From contig DCRZ01000002.1 of the NCBI GenBank assembly GCA_002325375.1, forward strand, positions 310,001 to 374,000: DNA of 64,000 bases, written 5' to 3'. Made by a program: the position numbers and the translations under genes. The notes beneath the pieces were generated by a model. It did no database searches. It had not been told where the DNA came from and was given only the letters and a program-made list of their open reading frames with translations. The DNA comes from Rhodospirillaceae bacterium UBA1479 (GTDB taxonomy: Bacteria > Pseudomonadota > Alphaproteobacteria > Rhodospirillales > Casp-alpha2). This document shows positions 51,136 to 60,609 of this stretch, in pieces (position 1 is the first letter of the stretch; the number at the start of each line of letters is the position of its first letter).

Positions 51136-52242
51136 TTAATCCCCGGAAATCAATGCCATGACCTCGCGGGTCACGGCCTGGGTGCCCATGTCGCCGCCGA
51201 ATTCCATGGGGCGCAGGCGGTTCTGCTCAAACCCCCGTTGCACGGCGTCCTCGATCACCGTGGCCGCATCGGCCAGCCCGTCGTGGCCGCCCATGCGGTC
51301 GGCGAGGTAATCCAGCATCAAGGCGCCGGACAGGATCGCGGCCAGGGGATTGGCCTTGTCCTGGCCCATGATGTCGGGGGCCGAGCCATGGGCCGGCTGG
51401 AACAGGGCGTGGTCGTCGCCGACCTCGGCGCAGGACGCCATGCCCATGCCACCGACCAGCCCGCCGGCAAGGTCCGACAGGATGTCGCCGAACATGTTTT
51501 CCATCACCAGAACGTCGAAATCCCAGGGCCGGCGGATCAGGTCCAGGGCCTGGGCGTCGACGTAGTTGTAGGACGCGGGAATATCCGGGAAGGCGCCCTT
51601 ACGTTCGTCGAAGATCTTGCGGAAAAAGGCCATGGAGCGGAACACGTTGGCCTTGTCGACGCAGGTCACCATGCCTTTCCCACCCTTGGCCTTGCGCTTT
51701 TCGGCCAGGCGGAAGGCGAAATCGAACAGTTTTTCCGAGGTCGGGCGCGTGATGCGCAGAATGTCCTGCACTTCGCTGTCGTTTGCCACGGTCTCGCGCT
51801 TGTTGGCGGCGGCGGAATAGAACAGGCCTTCGGTCGATTCCCTGAGAATGATCAGGTCGATGGCGTCGGCGCGGGGGTCGGCCAGGCGGCGGGGCGCGTT
51901 GGGATAGGCCTTGACCGGGCGCACGCCCGCATACAGTTGAAAGCGTTCGCGCAGGCGCAGGTGGGGCGAGATTTCCGTGCCGTCCGCATGGCGCACCGCC
52001 GGCAATCCAATCGCGCCCAGCAGGATCGCATCGGCCTCGGCCGCGGCGTCTTCGTGTCCGGGGGCGATGTCCTGGCCCGTTTCCTTGAAATACCCGGCCC
52101 CGGCCACAAGGTCGTTGCAGGCAAGGCGGAAACCGCCCGTGCGTGCCTTGGCCGCGTCGATGACGGCCAACGCCGCGTCCGTCACGTCGACGCCGATGCC
52201 GTCGCCGCGGATCACGGCGATGGTGCAGGTGGTTTCATTCAT
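51136..52242 (-). CDS. Isocitrate/isopropylmalate dehydrogenase family protein
   Basis: This 368-residue enzyme has the beta-decarboxylating dehydrogenase pattern: IAVIRGDGIGVDVTDAAL, LRESTEGLFYS, MFGDILSDLAGGLVGGMG, and GSAPDIMGQDKANPLAAI. It is typical of 3-isopropylmalate, tartrate or homoisocitrate dehydrogenases. The exact substrate is not set; no leuCD genes are adjacent. ATG 52242 has an upstream site, and the 13-residue in-frame extension is unlike the family. Confidence 0.85.
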   Translation of the reverse strand: MNETTCTIAVIRGDGIGVDVTDAALAVIDAAKARTGGFRLACNDLVAGAGYFKETGQDIAPGHEDAAAEADAILLGAIGLPAVRHADGTEISPHLRLRERFQLYAGVRPVKAYPNAPRRLADPRADAIDLIILRESTEGLFYSAAANKRETVANDSEVQDILRITRPTSEKLFDFAFRLAEKRKAKGGKGMVTCVDKANVFRSMAFFRKIFDERKGAFPDIPASYNYVDAQALDLIRRPWDFDVLVMENMFGDILSDLAGGLVGGMGMASCAEVGDDHALFQPAHGSAPDIMGQDKANPLAAILSGALMLDYLADRMGGHDGLADAATVIEDAVQRGFEQNRLRPMEFGGDMGTQAVTREVMALISGD

Positions 52243-52642
52243 AATGGTGTTTCCCTCCGTCTTTCCTTGGCCGTATCGCAAAGCCGTGCGCCGCGCAACC
52301 GCCTATCGCCCTGTCAGGGACATGATCGACCCACCGCACCGGTGCGGTTCGCGACCTGTCGCCACTGAAATCGGGGGCGTGGTGGAGTTTCCGAGGGCAG
52401 GGGCGCGGGTACCCGCAAGGGCTTCGCGCTGACGGATCCCAGGAATTGTCTATGACTTTAGGGGGAATTGATCGAGTCGTGAAACTGTAACAATGTGTTC
52501 CTAGGTGCCTACAGGAATACACGGCGTGGAGTCATCGCCGGAATGAGGGGGGAAGAGGTGCCGTCGGTGATGTCTTGGAAACCACGGTCGATAACCGTGT
52601 CTCACCAGAACGCCGAAAACATCGGTTTCCACCCCACAGAAG
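52243..52642. other. 400-base gap with no recognised element
   Basis: Between the dehydrogenase (leftward) and the kinase (rightward). Open frames on both strands lack ribosome sites and family signal. No clear promoter, repeat or RNA structure was found. Confidence 0.5.
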
Positions 52643-55033
52643 ATGTTTGCATCCCACGGTTCCTACCCATTCGAACCAAGGTTTGTCTCATTGAATGAAC
52701 TAGGCTTTATTGCTTCTACGAGGTTGACCCGTTTGACCCGGCATTTTGCCGCGATCGTCTTGTGGGTGATCTGTGTTTGGATGCCGAACCCGGCGGTGGG
52801 GGATCACGGGGCGGACGACAGGGCATTCCGCATTCTGGTCATTCATTCCTACAGCCAGCAATATCCCTGGACGGCCCGGCAGCACGAGGGCTTCGTCGCG
52901 GCCATTACCGTGGGATTGGATGCTCCGGCCGAGATCAAGACGGAATACCTGGACACCAAACGCCGTGCGCTAAGCGCGGTCTATGCCGACGCCTTCGCCG
53001 AGCATCTGAAAATCAAGTACGCTTCTTACGATCCGGATGCGGTTTATGTGACCGATGACAGCGGGCTGAATTTCGCATTGCATCACCTGCGCCATGTGTT
53101 TCCCGATACGCCCGTGTTCTTTTCCGGGGTCAACGATTTCTCCCATTTGGAACGGTTGGATGCCGGGGCTGTCACCGGGGTTTTCGAAAAGAAGGAAATC
53201 CGGCCGAACCTTGATCTGCTCCATCAGCTTCAGGGCGATGCGGAGCAGGTTGTGGTCATCGGCGACGGATCGGCGACATACCAGGCCATTGAAGTCGAAC
53301 TAAAAAGAGAACTGCACGGGGCCGCCCGGCCCGCGGTGACGTTCCTGATCAGCGAGCGGCTTGAGGATATCCTGGACAGCTTGCGGAATACGCCCGATCA
53401 GCCGGTCATCTTGACCACCCTGGGGGCGATCCGGAATCAGACCGGCGATGTCGCTACGCTGGCGCAGATTGTCGGGGGGATCGTCAATGCCGGCCGCAGA
53501 ATCGTGATCAGCATGGAGGACGCCTATCTATTCGACGGCGTCCTCGGCGGCTATGTGACCAGCGGTATCGCTCAGGGACGGATGGCAGCGGGGCTGATGG
53601 CGGCCCACCTGGAGGGCGTGCCGATGCGCGAACTCGCCCCGGTAAAGGATAGCCCGAACGAATATCTGTTCAACGATCAGGTGTTGGACGCATTGGGCCT
53701 GGAACTGCCGCGGGAGATCGCACTGCAGGCGCGCTTGATCAATCCGCGCCGGAACTGGGTCGAGAAATACCGCAGCATCATTGTGGTGGTCATTGTCGGC
53801 TTGACGGTAGCACTCGTGCTCAGCCTGCTCACCTATCTGTCGATCATGTCCGCGAAGAACCGCCAGTTGGTGGACCGGGACCAGAGGCTGCGCCACAGCG
53901 AACAGTTCCGAGCCCGGCAAAGCCGACTTCTCGAGGACGTGGAACGGTTGAGCAGGACCGGCGGTTGGCAGTTGGACCTGAGTACCCGACAATTGACCTG
54001 GAGCCAGGGAACATATCGCATTCTTGAAGCGACGCCGGATTACAGCCCGACATTTGCGGAAGCGATCGAGTTTTTTGTCCCGGAACACCGCCCCTTGCTG
54101 GCGGCTGCCGTTACCGCCGGACGCCGGAACGGCACCCCGTGGGATCTGGAATTGTCGATCCTGACCCGCAAGGGGGCGGTCAAGAACGTTCGTATCGTCG
54201 GTGAGGCGGTTTTGGAAGACGGTGTTCCAATCCTGCTGCGGGGGTCGTTTCAGGACATCACGGAACGGAAATTGTTCGAGCAGGCGTTGAGAACGGCGCG
54301 GGAAGACGCAGAAAAGGCCAATCTTGCCAAATCTCAGTTCCTGGCCGCCATGAGCCATGAATTGCGCACGCCCTTGAACGCGATCATCGGCTTCTCCGAA
54401 CTCATCGCCTTTCAGGATTTCGGCGAGTCCTCCGCGCGCAAATTCAAGGAATATGCCAAGGATATCCGATTCAGTGGCGAACATCTGCTGTCCCTGATCA
54501 ACAGCATTCTCGACATTTCGGCCATTGAATCGGGGGGGCGGGGCCTGGATCGGGAAACGTTCAATGCCCTGGAGACCCTTAACGAATGCATCCACATCTT
54601 CTCGGCGGATGCGGCGCGAAAGGACATATCTGTGTCGGTCGACGCGGATGCGGGTTCCGTGGATATCACTGCCGACCGCCAGGCGATCCGGCAGGTCATC
54701 CTGAACCTTCTGTCGAATGCCATGAAATTCACCCCGCCCGGCGGTAAGATTGAGGCCTCTGCGTACGAAGTTGCAGACGGAGTCATTATAAAGATGGTGG
54801 ATACCGGCTGCGGCATCGCCCAAGGGCACCTTCCCGGCATTACGGAACCCTTCGCGCGGGGCGACCTTGATCCCTACAAGGCGGTTGAGGGATGGGGACT
54901 TGGGTTGGCGATCTGTAAGACGTTGATCGAAAAACACGGCGGCCGGATCGAAATCGAAAGTACCTTGGGCCAGGGGACAACCGTTTCGGTGATCCTCCCC
55001 AAGCTGGAATGGGAACAGAAGCAGCGCGCATGA
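52643..55033 (+). CDS. Sensor histidine kinase with periplasmic ABC-binding-type domain
   Basis: This 796-residue kinase has an N-terminal signal/anchor (HFAAIVLWVICVWMP) and an ABC_sub_bind-type periplasmic domain (about 70-375; FRILVIHSYSQQYPWTARQHEGF, then VYVTDDSGLNFALHHLRHVFPDTPVFFSGVN). A second membrane helix lies near 385-405. A PAS domain follows, then HisKA with its His near 571 (MSHELRTPLNAIIGFS) and the HATPase (NLLSNAMKF, DTGCGIAQG, GLGLAICKT). The start at 52643 is uncertain. No response regulator is adjacent. Confidence 0.87.
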   Translation: MFASHGSYPFEPRFVSLNELGFIASTRLTRLTRHFAAIVLWVICVWMPNPAVGDHGADDRAFRILVIHSYSQQYPWTARQHEGFVAAITVGLDAPAEIKTEYLDTKRRALSAVYADAFAEHLKIKYASYDPDAVYVTDDSGLNFALHHLRHVFPDTPVFFSGVNDFSHLERLDAGAVTGVFEKKEIRPNLDLLHQLQGDAEQVVVIGDGSATYQAIEVELKRELHGAARPAVTFLISERLEDILDSLRNTPDQPVILTTLGAIRNQTGDVATLAQIVGGIVNAGRRIVISMEDAYLFDGVLGGYVTSGIAQGRMAAGLMAAHLEGVPMRELAPVKDSPNEYLFNDQVLDALGLELPREIALQARLINPRRNWVEKYRSIIVVVIVGLTVALVLSLLTYLSIMSAKNRQLVDRDQRLRHSEQFRARQSRLLEDVERLSRTGGWQLDLSTRQLTWSQGTYRILEATPDYSPTFAEAIEFFVPEHRPLLAAAVTAGRRNGTPWDLELSILTRKGAVKNVRIVGEAVLEDGVPILLRGSFQDITERKLFEQALRTAREDAEKANLAKSQFLAAMSHELRTPLNAIIGFSELIAFQDFGESSARKFKEYAKDIRFSGEHLLSLINSILDISAIESGGRGLDRETFNALETLNECIHIFSADAARKDISVSVDADAGSVDITADRQAIRQVILNLLSNAMKFTPPGGKIEASAYEVADGVIIKMVDTGCGIAQGHLPGITEPFARGDLDPYKAVEGWGLGLAICKTLIEKHGGRIEIESTLGQGTTVSVILPKLEWEQKQRA

Positions 55034-55168
55034 ATGCCGGTCTCGTGTCCCTCGCCGAGGATATGGCGGTGGAACGGGATGCTCTGAACCCGGCGCGATC
55101 CGCCGCCTGACCTGTGGCGTCCGACGCGGGACGCGGTATTAAACACTATAATAGTAAAGGAGAAGGCC

Positions 55169-55852
55169 ATGTCCCGGGACACGGTGCTGTTCGACATCAA
55201 TGAAACGGTTCTCGACCTGTCGTCGCTGAAGCCGGGGTTCGAGGCGGTCTTTCAGGACGCCGGCGTCATTGCCACCTGGTTCGCCATGCTGCTGCAGACA
55301 TCGACCGTCTGTGCCCTGACCGGTGTGGAAACGGGGTTTGCCCGTCTTGCGGCGATCACCCTGGACGCCGTCGCCGCGCGCCGCGGCGTCACGCTTTCCG
55401 AGGACAGACGCACGGACATTCTCAAGGGCTTCGCCGGTCTGAATCCACATCCCGATATCAAGCCGGCATTGGCGCGACTGCGCGCCGCCGGCTACCGGAC
55501 CGTCGCGTTCTCCAATTCCTCCCTCGACTTGGTGAGCAGCCAGATCGCCAACGCCGGTTTGAACGAGAGTTTCGACGATGTCGTCTCCGTCGAGAAAACG
55601 GGCAGCTTCAAGCCCGATCCCAAGGTCTATCGTTTCGTGGCGGATCATCTTGGAAGGCCGATACAGGACCTGCGCCTTGTCGCGACTCATGACTGGGATA
55701 CCCACGGCGCCATGTCCGCCGGCATGCAGGCGGCCTATATCGACCGCTCCGGCGCGCCTTATCATCCGCTCTATCGGAAGCCGGAGGTGTTCGGGAAGGA
55801 CATGACCGATGTCGTGGATCAGATCATCCAGGCGGACAAGGCGGAAGAATAA
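55169..55852 (+). CDS. (S)-2-haloacid dehalogenase, HAD type II
   Basis: This 227-residue HAD hydrolase has the nucleophile Asp in TVLFDINETVLDL, an insertion cap typical of type II dehalogenases (SSLKPGFEAVFQDAGVIATWFA), and the motifs FSNSS, KPDPKVYRFV and ATHDWDTHGAMSAGMQAAYI. Type II enzymes remove halide from 2-haloacids with inversion. AAGGAG lies 8 bases before the start. Other small-molecule HAD substrates are possible. Confidence 0.85.
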   Translation: MSRDTVLFDINETVLDLSSLKPGFEAVFQDAGVIATWFAMLLQTSTVCALTGVETGFARLAAITLDAVAARRGVTLSEDRRTDILKGFAGLNPHPDIKPALARLRAAGYRTVAFSNSSLDLVSSQIANAGLNESFDDVVSVEKTGSFKPDPKVYRFVADHLGRPIQDLRLVATHDWDTHGAMSAGMQAAYIDRSGAPYHPLYRKPEVFGKDMTDVVDQIIQADKAEE

Positions 55853-55962
55853 GAGGTGCTGAACGCAGCGGCGGATCAACGCTCGCACACTTAATATTTC
55901 ATGGTTTCAGTGGATTTCCGCCTGTTGCCGCGGTTTGGTTATTTTTCGGATTTGCCGCGGTC

Positions 55963-55976
55963 TTGATCGAAATCAA
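55963..55976. promoter_or_regulatory. Perfect FNR box upstream of nirK
   Basis: TTGAT-CGAA-ATCAA matches the FNR/NNR/DNR consensus exactly. It lies 98 bases before the nirK start, the normal position for activation under low oxygen with nitrogen oxides. Confidence 0.88.
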
Positions 55977-56074
55977 GGTGCGGACCGGCGCGGGGAGCTA
56001 GCGTCGTAATTGCGACGCAGAAAATTCCATGTCGCGGTCGAACGGCCAAGTAAATTCCAACGTCGGAGTTGAAC

Positions 56075-57247
56075 ATGGAAAAGACCCCTGGAATTCGGTC
56101 CACCGTCTCCCGAAGAAACTTTCTCTCAGGCACCGCCGCCGTCGGCGGCGGGCTGTTGGCCATGGATATGGCCGGCAATCCCGCCCATGCGGCGGCCCCT
56201 AAGCCCTCCCAGGCATCGGCTCCCTTGTCGGAAAAACAAATTGCCGCCCTGCCGCGGGTTAAACAGGAAATGGTCGCGCCGCCGTTTCTGCCCAAGCACG
56301 AACAGGTGGCGACCGGCGGCCCGAAGGTTGTCGAGGTTCGGCTGGACATCGAAGAAAAGAAGATGGTGCTGGACGACGATGGGGCCGAGATCTGGGCGTT
56401 GACCTTCAACGGGTCCGTTCCCGGCCCGATGATCGTCGTCCATCAGGACGACTATGTGGAGCTGACCCTGGTCAATCCCGAGACCAGCGCCATGGAACAC
56501 AACATCGATTTCCATGCCTCGACCGGGGCGCTCGGCGGCGGCGGGTTGACCCATGTGTCGCCCGGCGAGGAAGCCGTGCTGCGGTTCCGGGCGACGAAGG
56601 CCGGGGTGTTCGTTTATCACTGCGCGCCGGGCGGGGCGATGATCCCCTATCACGTCTGCCACGGCATGAACGGCGCGATCATGGTGCTGCCGCGCGACGG
56701 CCTCAAGGCCGCTGACGGCACGCCCATCCGCTATGACCGTGCCTACTACATCGGCGAACAGGATTACTACCTGGCCAAGGACGAGCACGACGAATACATC
56801 AAGTACGAAACGGCCGGCGAGGATTACGCCGATTCATTGCGGGTCATGGCGACCCTGACCCCCAGCCACGTCGTGTTCAACGGCGCCGTCGGCGCCCTGC
56901 TGGGCGAAGGGACTCTCAAAGCCAGCGTCGGGGAATCGGTCTTGATGGTTCATTCCCAGGCCAACCGGGACACCCGCCCGCACCTGATCGGCGGCCATGG
57001 GGATTATGTCTGGTCCACGGGATCGTTCACGGACCCGCCCCAGACGGGCCTGGAAACCTGGTTCATCGCCGGGGGTGCCGCCGGTTGCGCGATCTATACG
57101 TTCCGGCAGCCGGGCGTCTATGCCTATGTGAACCACAATCTGATCGAGGCCGTTCTCAAAGGGGCGTCGGCGCATTTCAAGGTCGATGGCGAATGGAACG
57201 ACGACCTGATGAAGCAGGTCCGCAAGCCCAGCCAGATCAAATCATAG
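56075..57247 (+). CDS. nirK: Copper-containing nitrite reductase NirK
   Basis: This 390-residue enzyme reduces nitrite to nitric oxide in the periplasm. A Tat signal (SRRNFLSGTAAV) is followed by two cupredoxin domains. Type 1 and type 2 copper ligands lie in EHNIDFHASTG and VYHCAPGGAMIPYHVCHGMNGAIMVLPR. A further His is in the second domain (TRPHLIGGHGDYVW). ATG 56075 is used; an in-frame TTG six bases upstream is unlikely. A perfect FNR box precedes it and a cytochrome c gene follows. Confidence 0.96.
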   Translation: MEKTPGIRSTVSRRNFLSGTAAVGGGLLAMDMAGNPAHAAAPKPSQASAPLSEKQIAALPRVKQEMVAPPFLPKHEQVATGGPKVVEVRLDIEEKKMVLDDDGAEIWALTFNGSVPGPMIVVHQDDYVELTLVNPETSAMEHNIDFHASTGALGGGGLTHVSPGEEAVLRFRATKAGVFVYHCAPGGAMIPYHVCHGMNGAIMVLPRDGLKAADGTPIRYDRAYYIGEQDYYLAKDEHDEYIKYETAGEDYADSLRVMATLTPSHVVFNGAVGALLGEGTLKASVGESVLMVHSQANRDTRPHLIGGHGDYVWSTGSFTDPPQTGLETWFIAGGAAGCAIYTFRQPGVYAYVNHNLIEAVLKGASAHFKVDGEWNDDLMKQVRKPSQIKS

Positions 57248-57305
57248 CGCGTGAACCACACCCCTAACCCCATCTCAATCGGGGGCGCAGGATCAGGAGA
57301 GTGTC

Positions 57306-58019
57306 GTGAAGATTGCACATGCGTTTTCCATCTGGATGGCCTTGGTCATCGGTTTGGCGGCATCGGGCGCCTGGGCGGCGGATGATGTCGAAAACGGCAA
57401 GAAGATCGCCAAGAAATGTACGGCCTGCCACACCCTGAACAAGGGCGGGAAGAACCGGCTTGGCCCCAACCTGTTCGGCGTGCTGGGCAAGCCGGCCGGA
57501 CACGTCACGGATTACAAGTATTCCAAGGCGCTGTTGGACTCGGGCATCGTTTGGGATGAAGCGACCTTCATGGCATTCATCACCAACCCGAAAAAGACCG
57601 TCAAGGGCACCAAGATGAGCTTTGCCGGAATCAGGAAACCGGCCCAGCGGGCGGAGCTTCTGGCCTATTTCAAGACCCTGACGGACACACCCGCGCCCAA
57701 GGAAACGGCCGGCAACGCCAAGGCCGGATTGGTCGCCGCGAAAAAGCACTGCATCGTCTGCCATTCCTTCGAAAAAGGCGGCCGGGTGGTGTTCGGCCCG
57801 ACCCTGTTCGACATCTACGGCAAACCCGCCGCGTCCATCCCGGGATACGATTATTCGACCGCGATGAAGAATTCCGGGCTGGTTTGGAACGATAAGACCC
57901 TTCTGGAATTCCTGACCAACCCCGGGCGGTTCCTGCCCGGGACCACGGCGCGGTTTCCCGGTTTGAAAAGCGCTCAGGAAAAGGCCGACATTCTCGCCTA
58001 TCTGAAAACCCTGAAATAG
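57306..58019 (+). CDS. Dihaem cytochrome c, likely NirK electron donor
   Basis: This 237-residue periplasmic protein has a signal peptide (MKIAHAFSIWMALVIGLAAS, cleavage near WAA). Two tandem cytochrome c domains of about 100 residues carry CTACH and CIVCH, each with a downstream Met (KMSFAG in the first). GTG 57306 has AGGAG 8 bases upstream. It lies 58 bases after nirK on the same strand, so it is a natural donor to NirK. No nor genes are adjacent. Confidence 0.9.
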   Translation: MKIAHAFSIWMALVIGLAASGAWAADDVENGKKIAKKCTACHTLNKGGKNRLGPNLFGVLGKPAGHVTDYKYSKALLDSGIVWDEATFMAFITNPKKTVKGTKMSFAGIRKPAQRAELLAYFKTLTDTPAPKETAGNAKAGLVAAKKHCIVCHSFEKGGRVVFGPTLFDIYGKPAASIPGYDYSTAMKNSGLVWNDKTLLEFLTNPGRFLPGTTARFPGLKSAQEKADILAYLKTLK

Positions 58020-58061
58020 GGAGACGGGGCAAGGGTGCGGGAAAGGCGCTGTTCTGATGCC

Positions 58062-59555
58062 CTAGGGCGTCGGGTCGTTGAGATTGTCCAGCGGATAGAT
58101 CGGCCGCCGCACGTTCTTGAAATTCAGCTTGGAATAGTCGGAACCGCAGACCCCCGATCCCGCGCATTCGATGACCTGTTTCGCCAGCCGCCCGAACCCG
58201 GCGCGGTAATGGATGCGGCTTTTCAGCATCAGGAAGGTCTTTTCCTCGGGATCGATGCCGAGGGAGGTGAAACAGGCCGTGTCGTTGGGTTCCTGCTGGC
58301 GGGAGATCACGCAGATCTGCACACGGCCCGTGTCCAGCACGCCCGACGGCCCCATGTCCATGGTCACGCCGCGCGACGCCGGGCCCTTGTTCTTGTAGAT
58401 GCCGTCGGTCAGCACCTTGACCCGCCCGGTCACTTTCAATGGCTTGCCCGTCTCCCCAATCGCCGGCATGTCGACCTTGCCGCCGAGGTTCAGGGTGATC
58501 TCCGCGCCGATGCCGGCCTGGGTCATTTTCCGCACGGCGTCCGGATCACAGATCGCGAAGGCCGCGACATCCTCCAGCCCGGCGTCCAGGATCGCGCCCA
58601 GCACGGTCATGGTGTCCTGGGTGCCGCCGGAGGACGCGTTGTCGTAATGGTCCAGCAGGACCACGGGGCCCTCGCCCTTTTTGATTTCCGTCGCGCGGGC
58701 GATGGAGCTTTCCAGGGGTTCGATCTCGTAGACGAAGGCCTTGCGTTCGTTCCAGGCGAAGTCGAGCAGCTCGTCCCGGAACTTTTCGGCCAGGGCCCTG
58801 TCCCCGTCCGTCACCACCACGGCGGACACCCCGGCGTTGTGGATATCCGCATGGGGAAAGCCCGTGAACAGGGTCGCGGCCAGCGCCCCTTCGGCCTCCA
58901 TGCGCCGCGTCATTTCCTGCAACTCCTTGTTGGGGAAATTGTCCGAGCCCTGGCGCATGATATGCGGCAGCATGGGCCGGTTGCCCCAGGCCACGGTCGG
59001 CTGGGCCTCCCCCCGCAGCAGGGCGTAGACGGGCCGCCCGGCGCGCTGCGCGGTCTCAAAAAGGTCGGTGTGGGGATAGGTCTGATAACCCGCCAGCGAC
59101 GTCACGTTTTCCGCCAGTTCGGGATAAAGGTTGGTGTGCATGTCCAACGCCGCGGCGATGGGCAGGTCGGGGGCGATGGCGCGGATTTGCGAAATCAGGC
59201 TGCCCTCGCCGTCTTCCCGGCTGTCGGTGACCATGGCGCCATGCAGGTCGAGGAACAGGGCGTCGCAGCCGGCCTCGACCGCATTCAAAATCCGCTCCGC
59301 CATGTAGTCGAAGGCGTCGTCGGCCACGGGGCCGGACGGCCAGGCGTTGGCGGCGATGGGGATGACGATCTCGGCTCCGGCCGCCTCCGCCAGGTCGATG
59401 AAGCCGCCCGTGCCGCTGCCCGTGCCCTTGAATGCCTTATAGGCCGCGTCGCCTTCGTAGGGCATGGGGGTCGAGCGGGCGAAGCGTTCGATCGGCGTCG
59501 GCACCGGCGAAAAGGTGTTGGTTTCGTGTTTCATCATGGCAATGACGACGCGCAT
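58062..59555 (-). CDS. MlrC-like (M81/DUF1485) metallopeptidase family protein
   Basis: This 497-residue protein starts MRVVIAMMKHETNTFSPVPT and has DALFLDLHGAMVTDSREDGEG, AALDMHTNLYPELAENV and LLDHYDNASSGGTQDTM. These are the metal-binding signatures of the microcystin-degradation MlrC/DUF1485 family. Members are peptidases or amidases for cyclic or unusual substrates. No mlrA or other degradation genes are adjacent, so the substrate is open. Confidence 0.86.
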   Translation of the reverse strand: MRVVIAMMKHETNTFSPVPTPIERFARSTPMPYEGDAAYKAFKGTGSGTGGFIDLAEAAGAEIVIPIAANAWPSGPVADDAFDYMAERILNAVEAGCDALFLDLHGAMVTDSREDGEGSLISQIRAIAPDLPIAAALDMHTNLYPELAENVTSLAGYQTYPHTDLFETAQRAGRPVYALLRGEAQPTVAWGNRPMLPHIMRQGSDNFPNKELQEMTRRMEAEGALAATLFTGFPHADIHNAGVSAVVVTDGDRALAEKFRDELLDFAWNERKAFVYEIEPLESSIARATEIKKGEGPVVLLDHYDNASSGGTQDTMTVLGAILDAGLEDVAAFAICDPDAVRKMTQAGIGAEITLNLGGKVDMPAIGETGKPLKVTGRVKVLTDGIYKNKGPASRGVTMDMGPSGVLDTGRVQICVISRQQEPNDTACFTSLGIDPEEKTFLMLKSRIHYRAGFGRLAKQVIECAGSGVCGSDYSKLNFKNVRRPIYPLDNLNDPTP

Positions 59556-59684
59556 GGGTTGGGTCCTCCGGTGGGGTCGACGGGAACGGGCAGCTTAGAC
59601 CGGCGTGGCGGATTTTCAATGACGAGCAGCCGAACTCCGCGCTAGCCTTCACCCAAAGACCTTCTAAGAAACGGAACCATCCAA

Positions 59685-60527
59685 ATGACCTATCAGCATA
59701 TTGACGTTCGCCCCATCGCCGGCGCCCTGGGTGCTGAAATCCACGGCGTTGATTTTTCCCGGGACCTGGCCGACGACGTGGTGGCCGAAATTCGCCGAGC
59801 CTGGCTCGACCACCTCGTGGTGTTCTTTCGCGGGCAAACCCTGACCCCGGCGCAGCAGCTCGCCGCCGCCAAGCGGTTCGGCGATCCCGTGGAATATCCC
59901 TTCGTTCAGGGCCTGCCGGACTTTCCGGTCATCACGCCGATCATCAAGCTGCCCGACGAAAAGGTCAATTTCGGCGGCCTGTGGCATACGGACACGACCT
60001 ATCAGCAACGCCCGCCCATGGCGACCATGCTCTATGCGCTGGAACTGCCGCCTTACGGCGGCGACACGATGTTCGCCAGCATGTACCTGGCCTATGAAAC
60101 GCTGTCGGACGGGATGAAGGACTTACTGGCGCCGCTGACCGGGGTGTTCCGTTCCGACAAGAAACGGGTCTCGGACACCCGCGCCGCGCGGGTCGCCGAC
60201 GCGCCGAAGGAAGACGTCTCCAAGCCCAAGATCGCCGAACATCCGATCATCCGCGTCCATCCGGAAACCGGGCGCAAGGCGCTTTATGTCAGCCTCGCCC
60301 ATACGACCAATTTCAAGGGCTGGACCGAGGCGGAAAGCGCGCCGCTGTTGGATTACCTGTTCGAGCATCAGACACAGCCCGAATTCACCTGCCGCTTCCG
60401 CTGGGAGCCGGGCTCGATCGCGCTGTGGGACAATCGCTGCGCCCTGCACAACCCGATCAACGACTACCACGGCCACAAACGCGTCCTGCACCGCATCACC
60501 TTCGCCGGCGACGCGCCGAAGGGGTAG
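59685..60527 (+). CDS. TauD/TfdA-family Fe(II)/2-oxoglutarate dioxygenase
   Basis: This 280-residue dioxygenase has the facial triad H101-x-D103 (LWHTDTTYQQRP) and the C-terminal His in NRCALHNPIND, with the 2-oxoglutarate Arg in HRITFAGD. The family cleaves taurine, sulfonates, aryloxyacids or related compounds. No transport genes for such substrates are adjacent. The gene is divergent from the MlrC-like gene across a 129-base gap. Confidence 0.9.
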   Translation: MTYQHIDVRPIAGALGAEIHGVDFSRDLADDVVAEIRRAWLDHLVVFFRGQTLTPAQQLAAAKRFGDPVEYPFVQGLPDFPVITPIIKLPDEKVNFGGLWHTDTTYQQRPPMATMLYALELPPYGGDTMFASMYLAYETLSDGMKDLLAPLTGVFRSDKKRVSDTRAARVADAPKEDVSKPKIAEHPIIRVHPETGRKALYVSLAHTTNFKGWTEAESAPLLDYLFEHQTQPEFTCRFRWEPGSIALWDNRCALHNPINDYHGHKRVLHRITFAGDAPKG

Positions 60528-60547
60528 GCGGGGAGAGGGGGGGAGGT

Positions 60548-60569
60548 CTGTATATGGCCAATAGCGGAC
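60548..60569. repeat. Short sequence related to 46266-46287 (inverted)
   Basis: This 22-base stretch matches the reverse complement of 46266-46287 at 15 of 22 bases and lies at the junction between the TauD gene and the AT-rich island. It may be a decayed dispersed repeat. Confidence 0.3.
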
Positions 60570-60609
60570 ATGTGAGTTCAATGAGTTGAGGTAGAAAGCC
60601 ATGTGCCAA

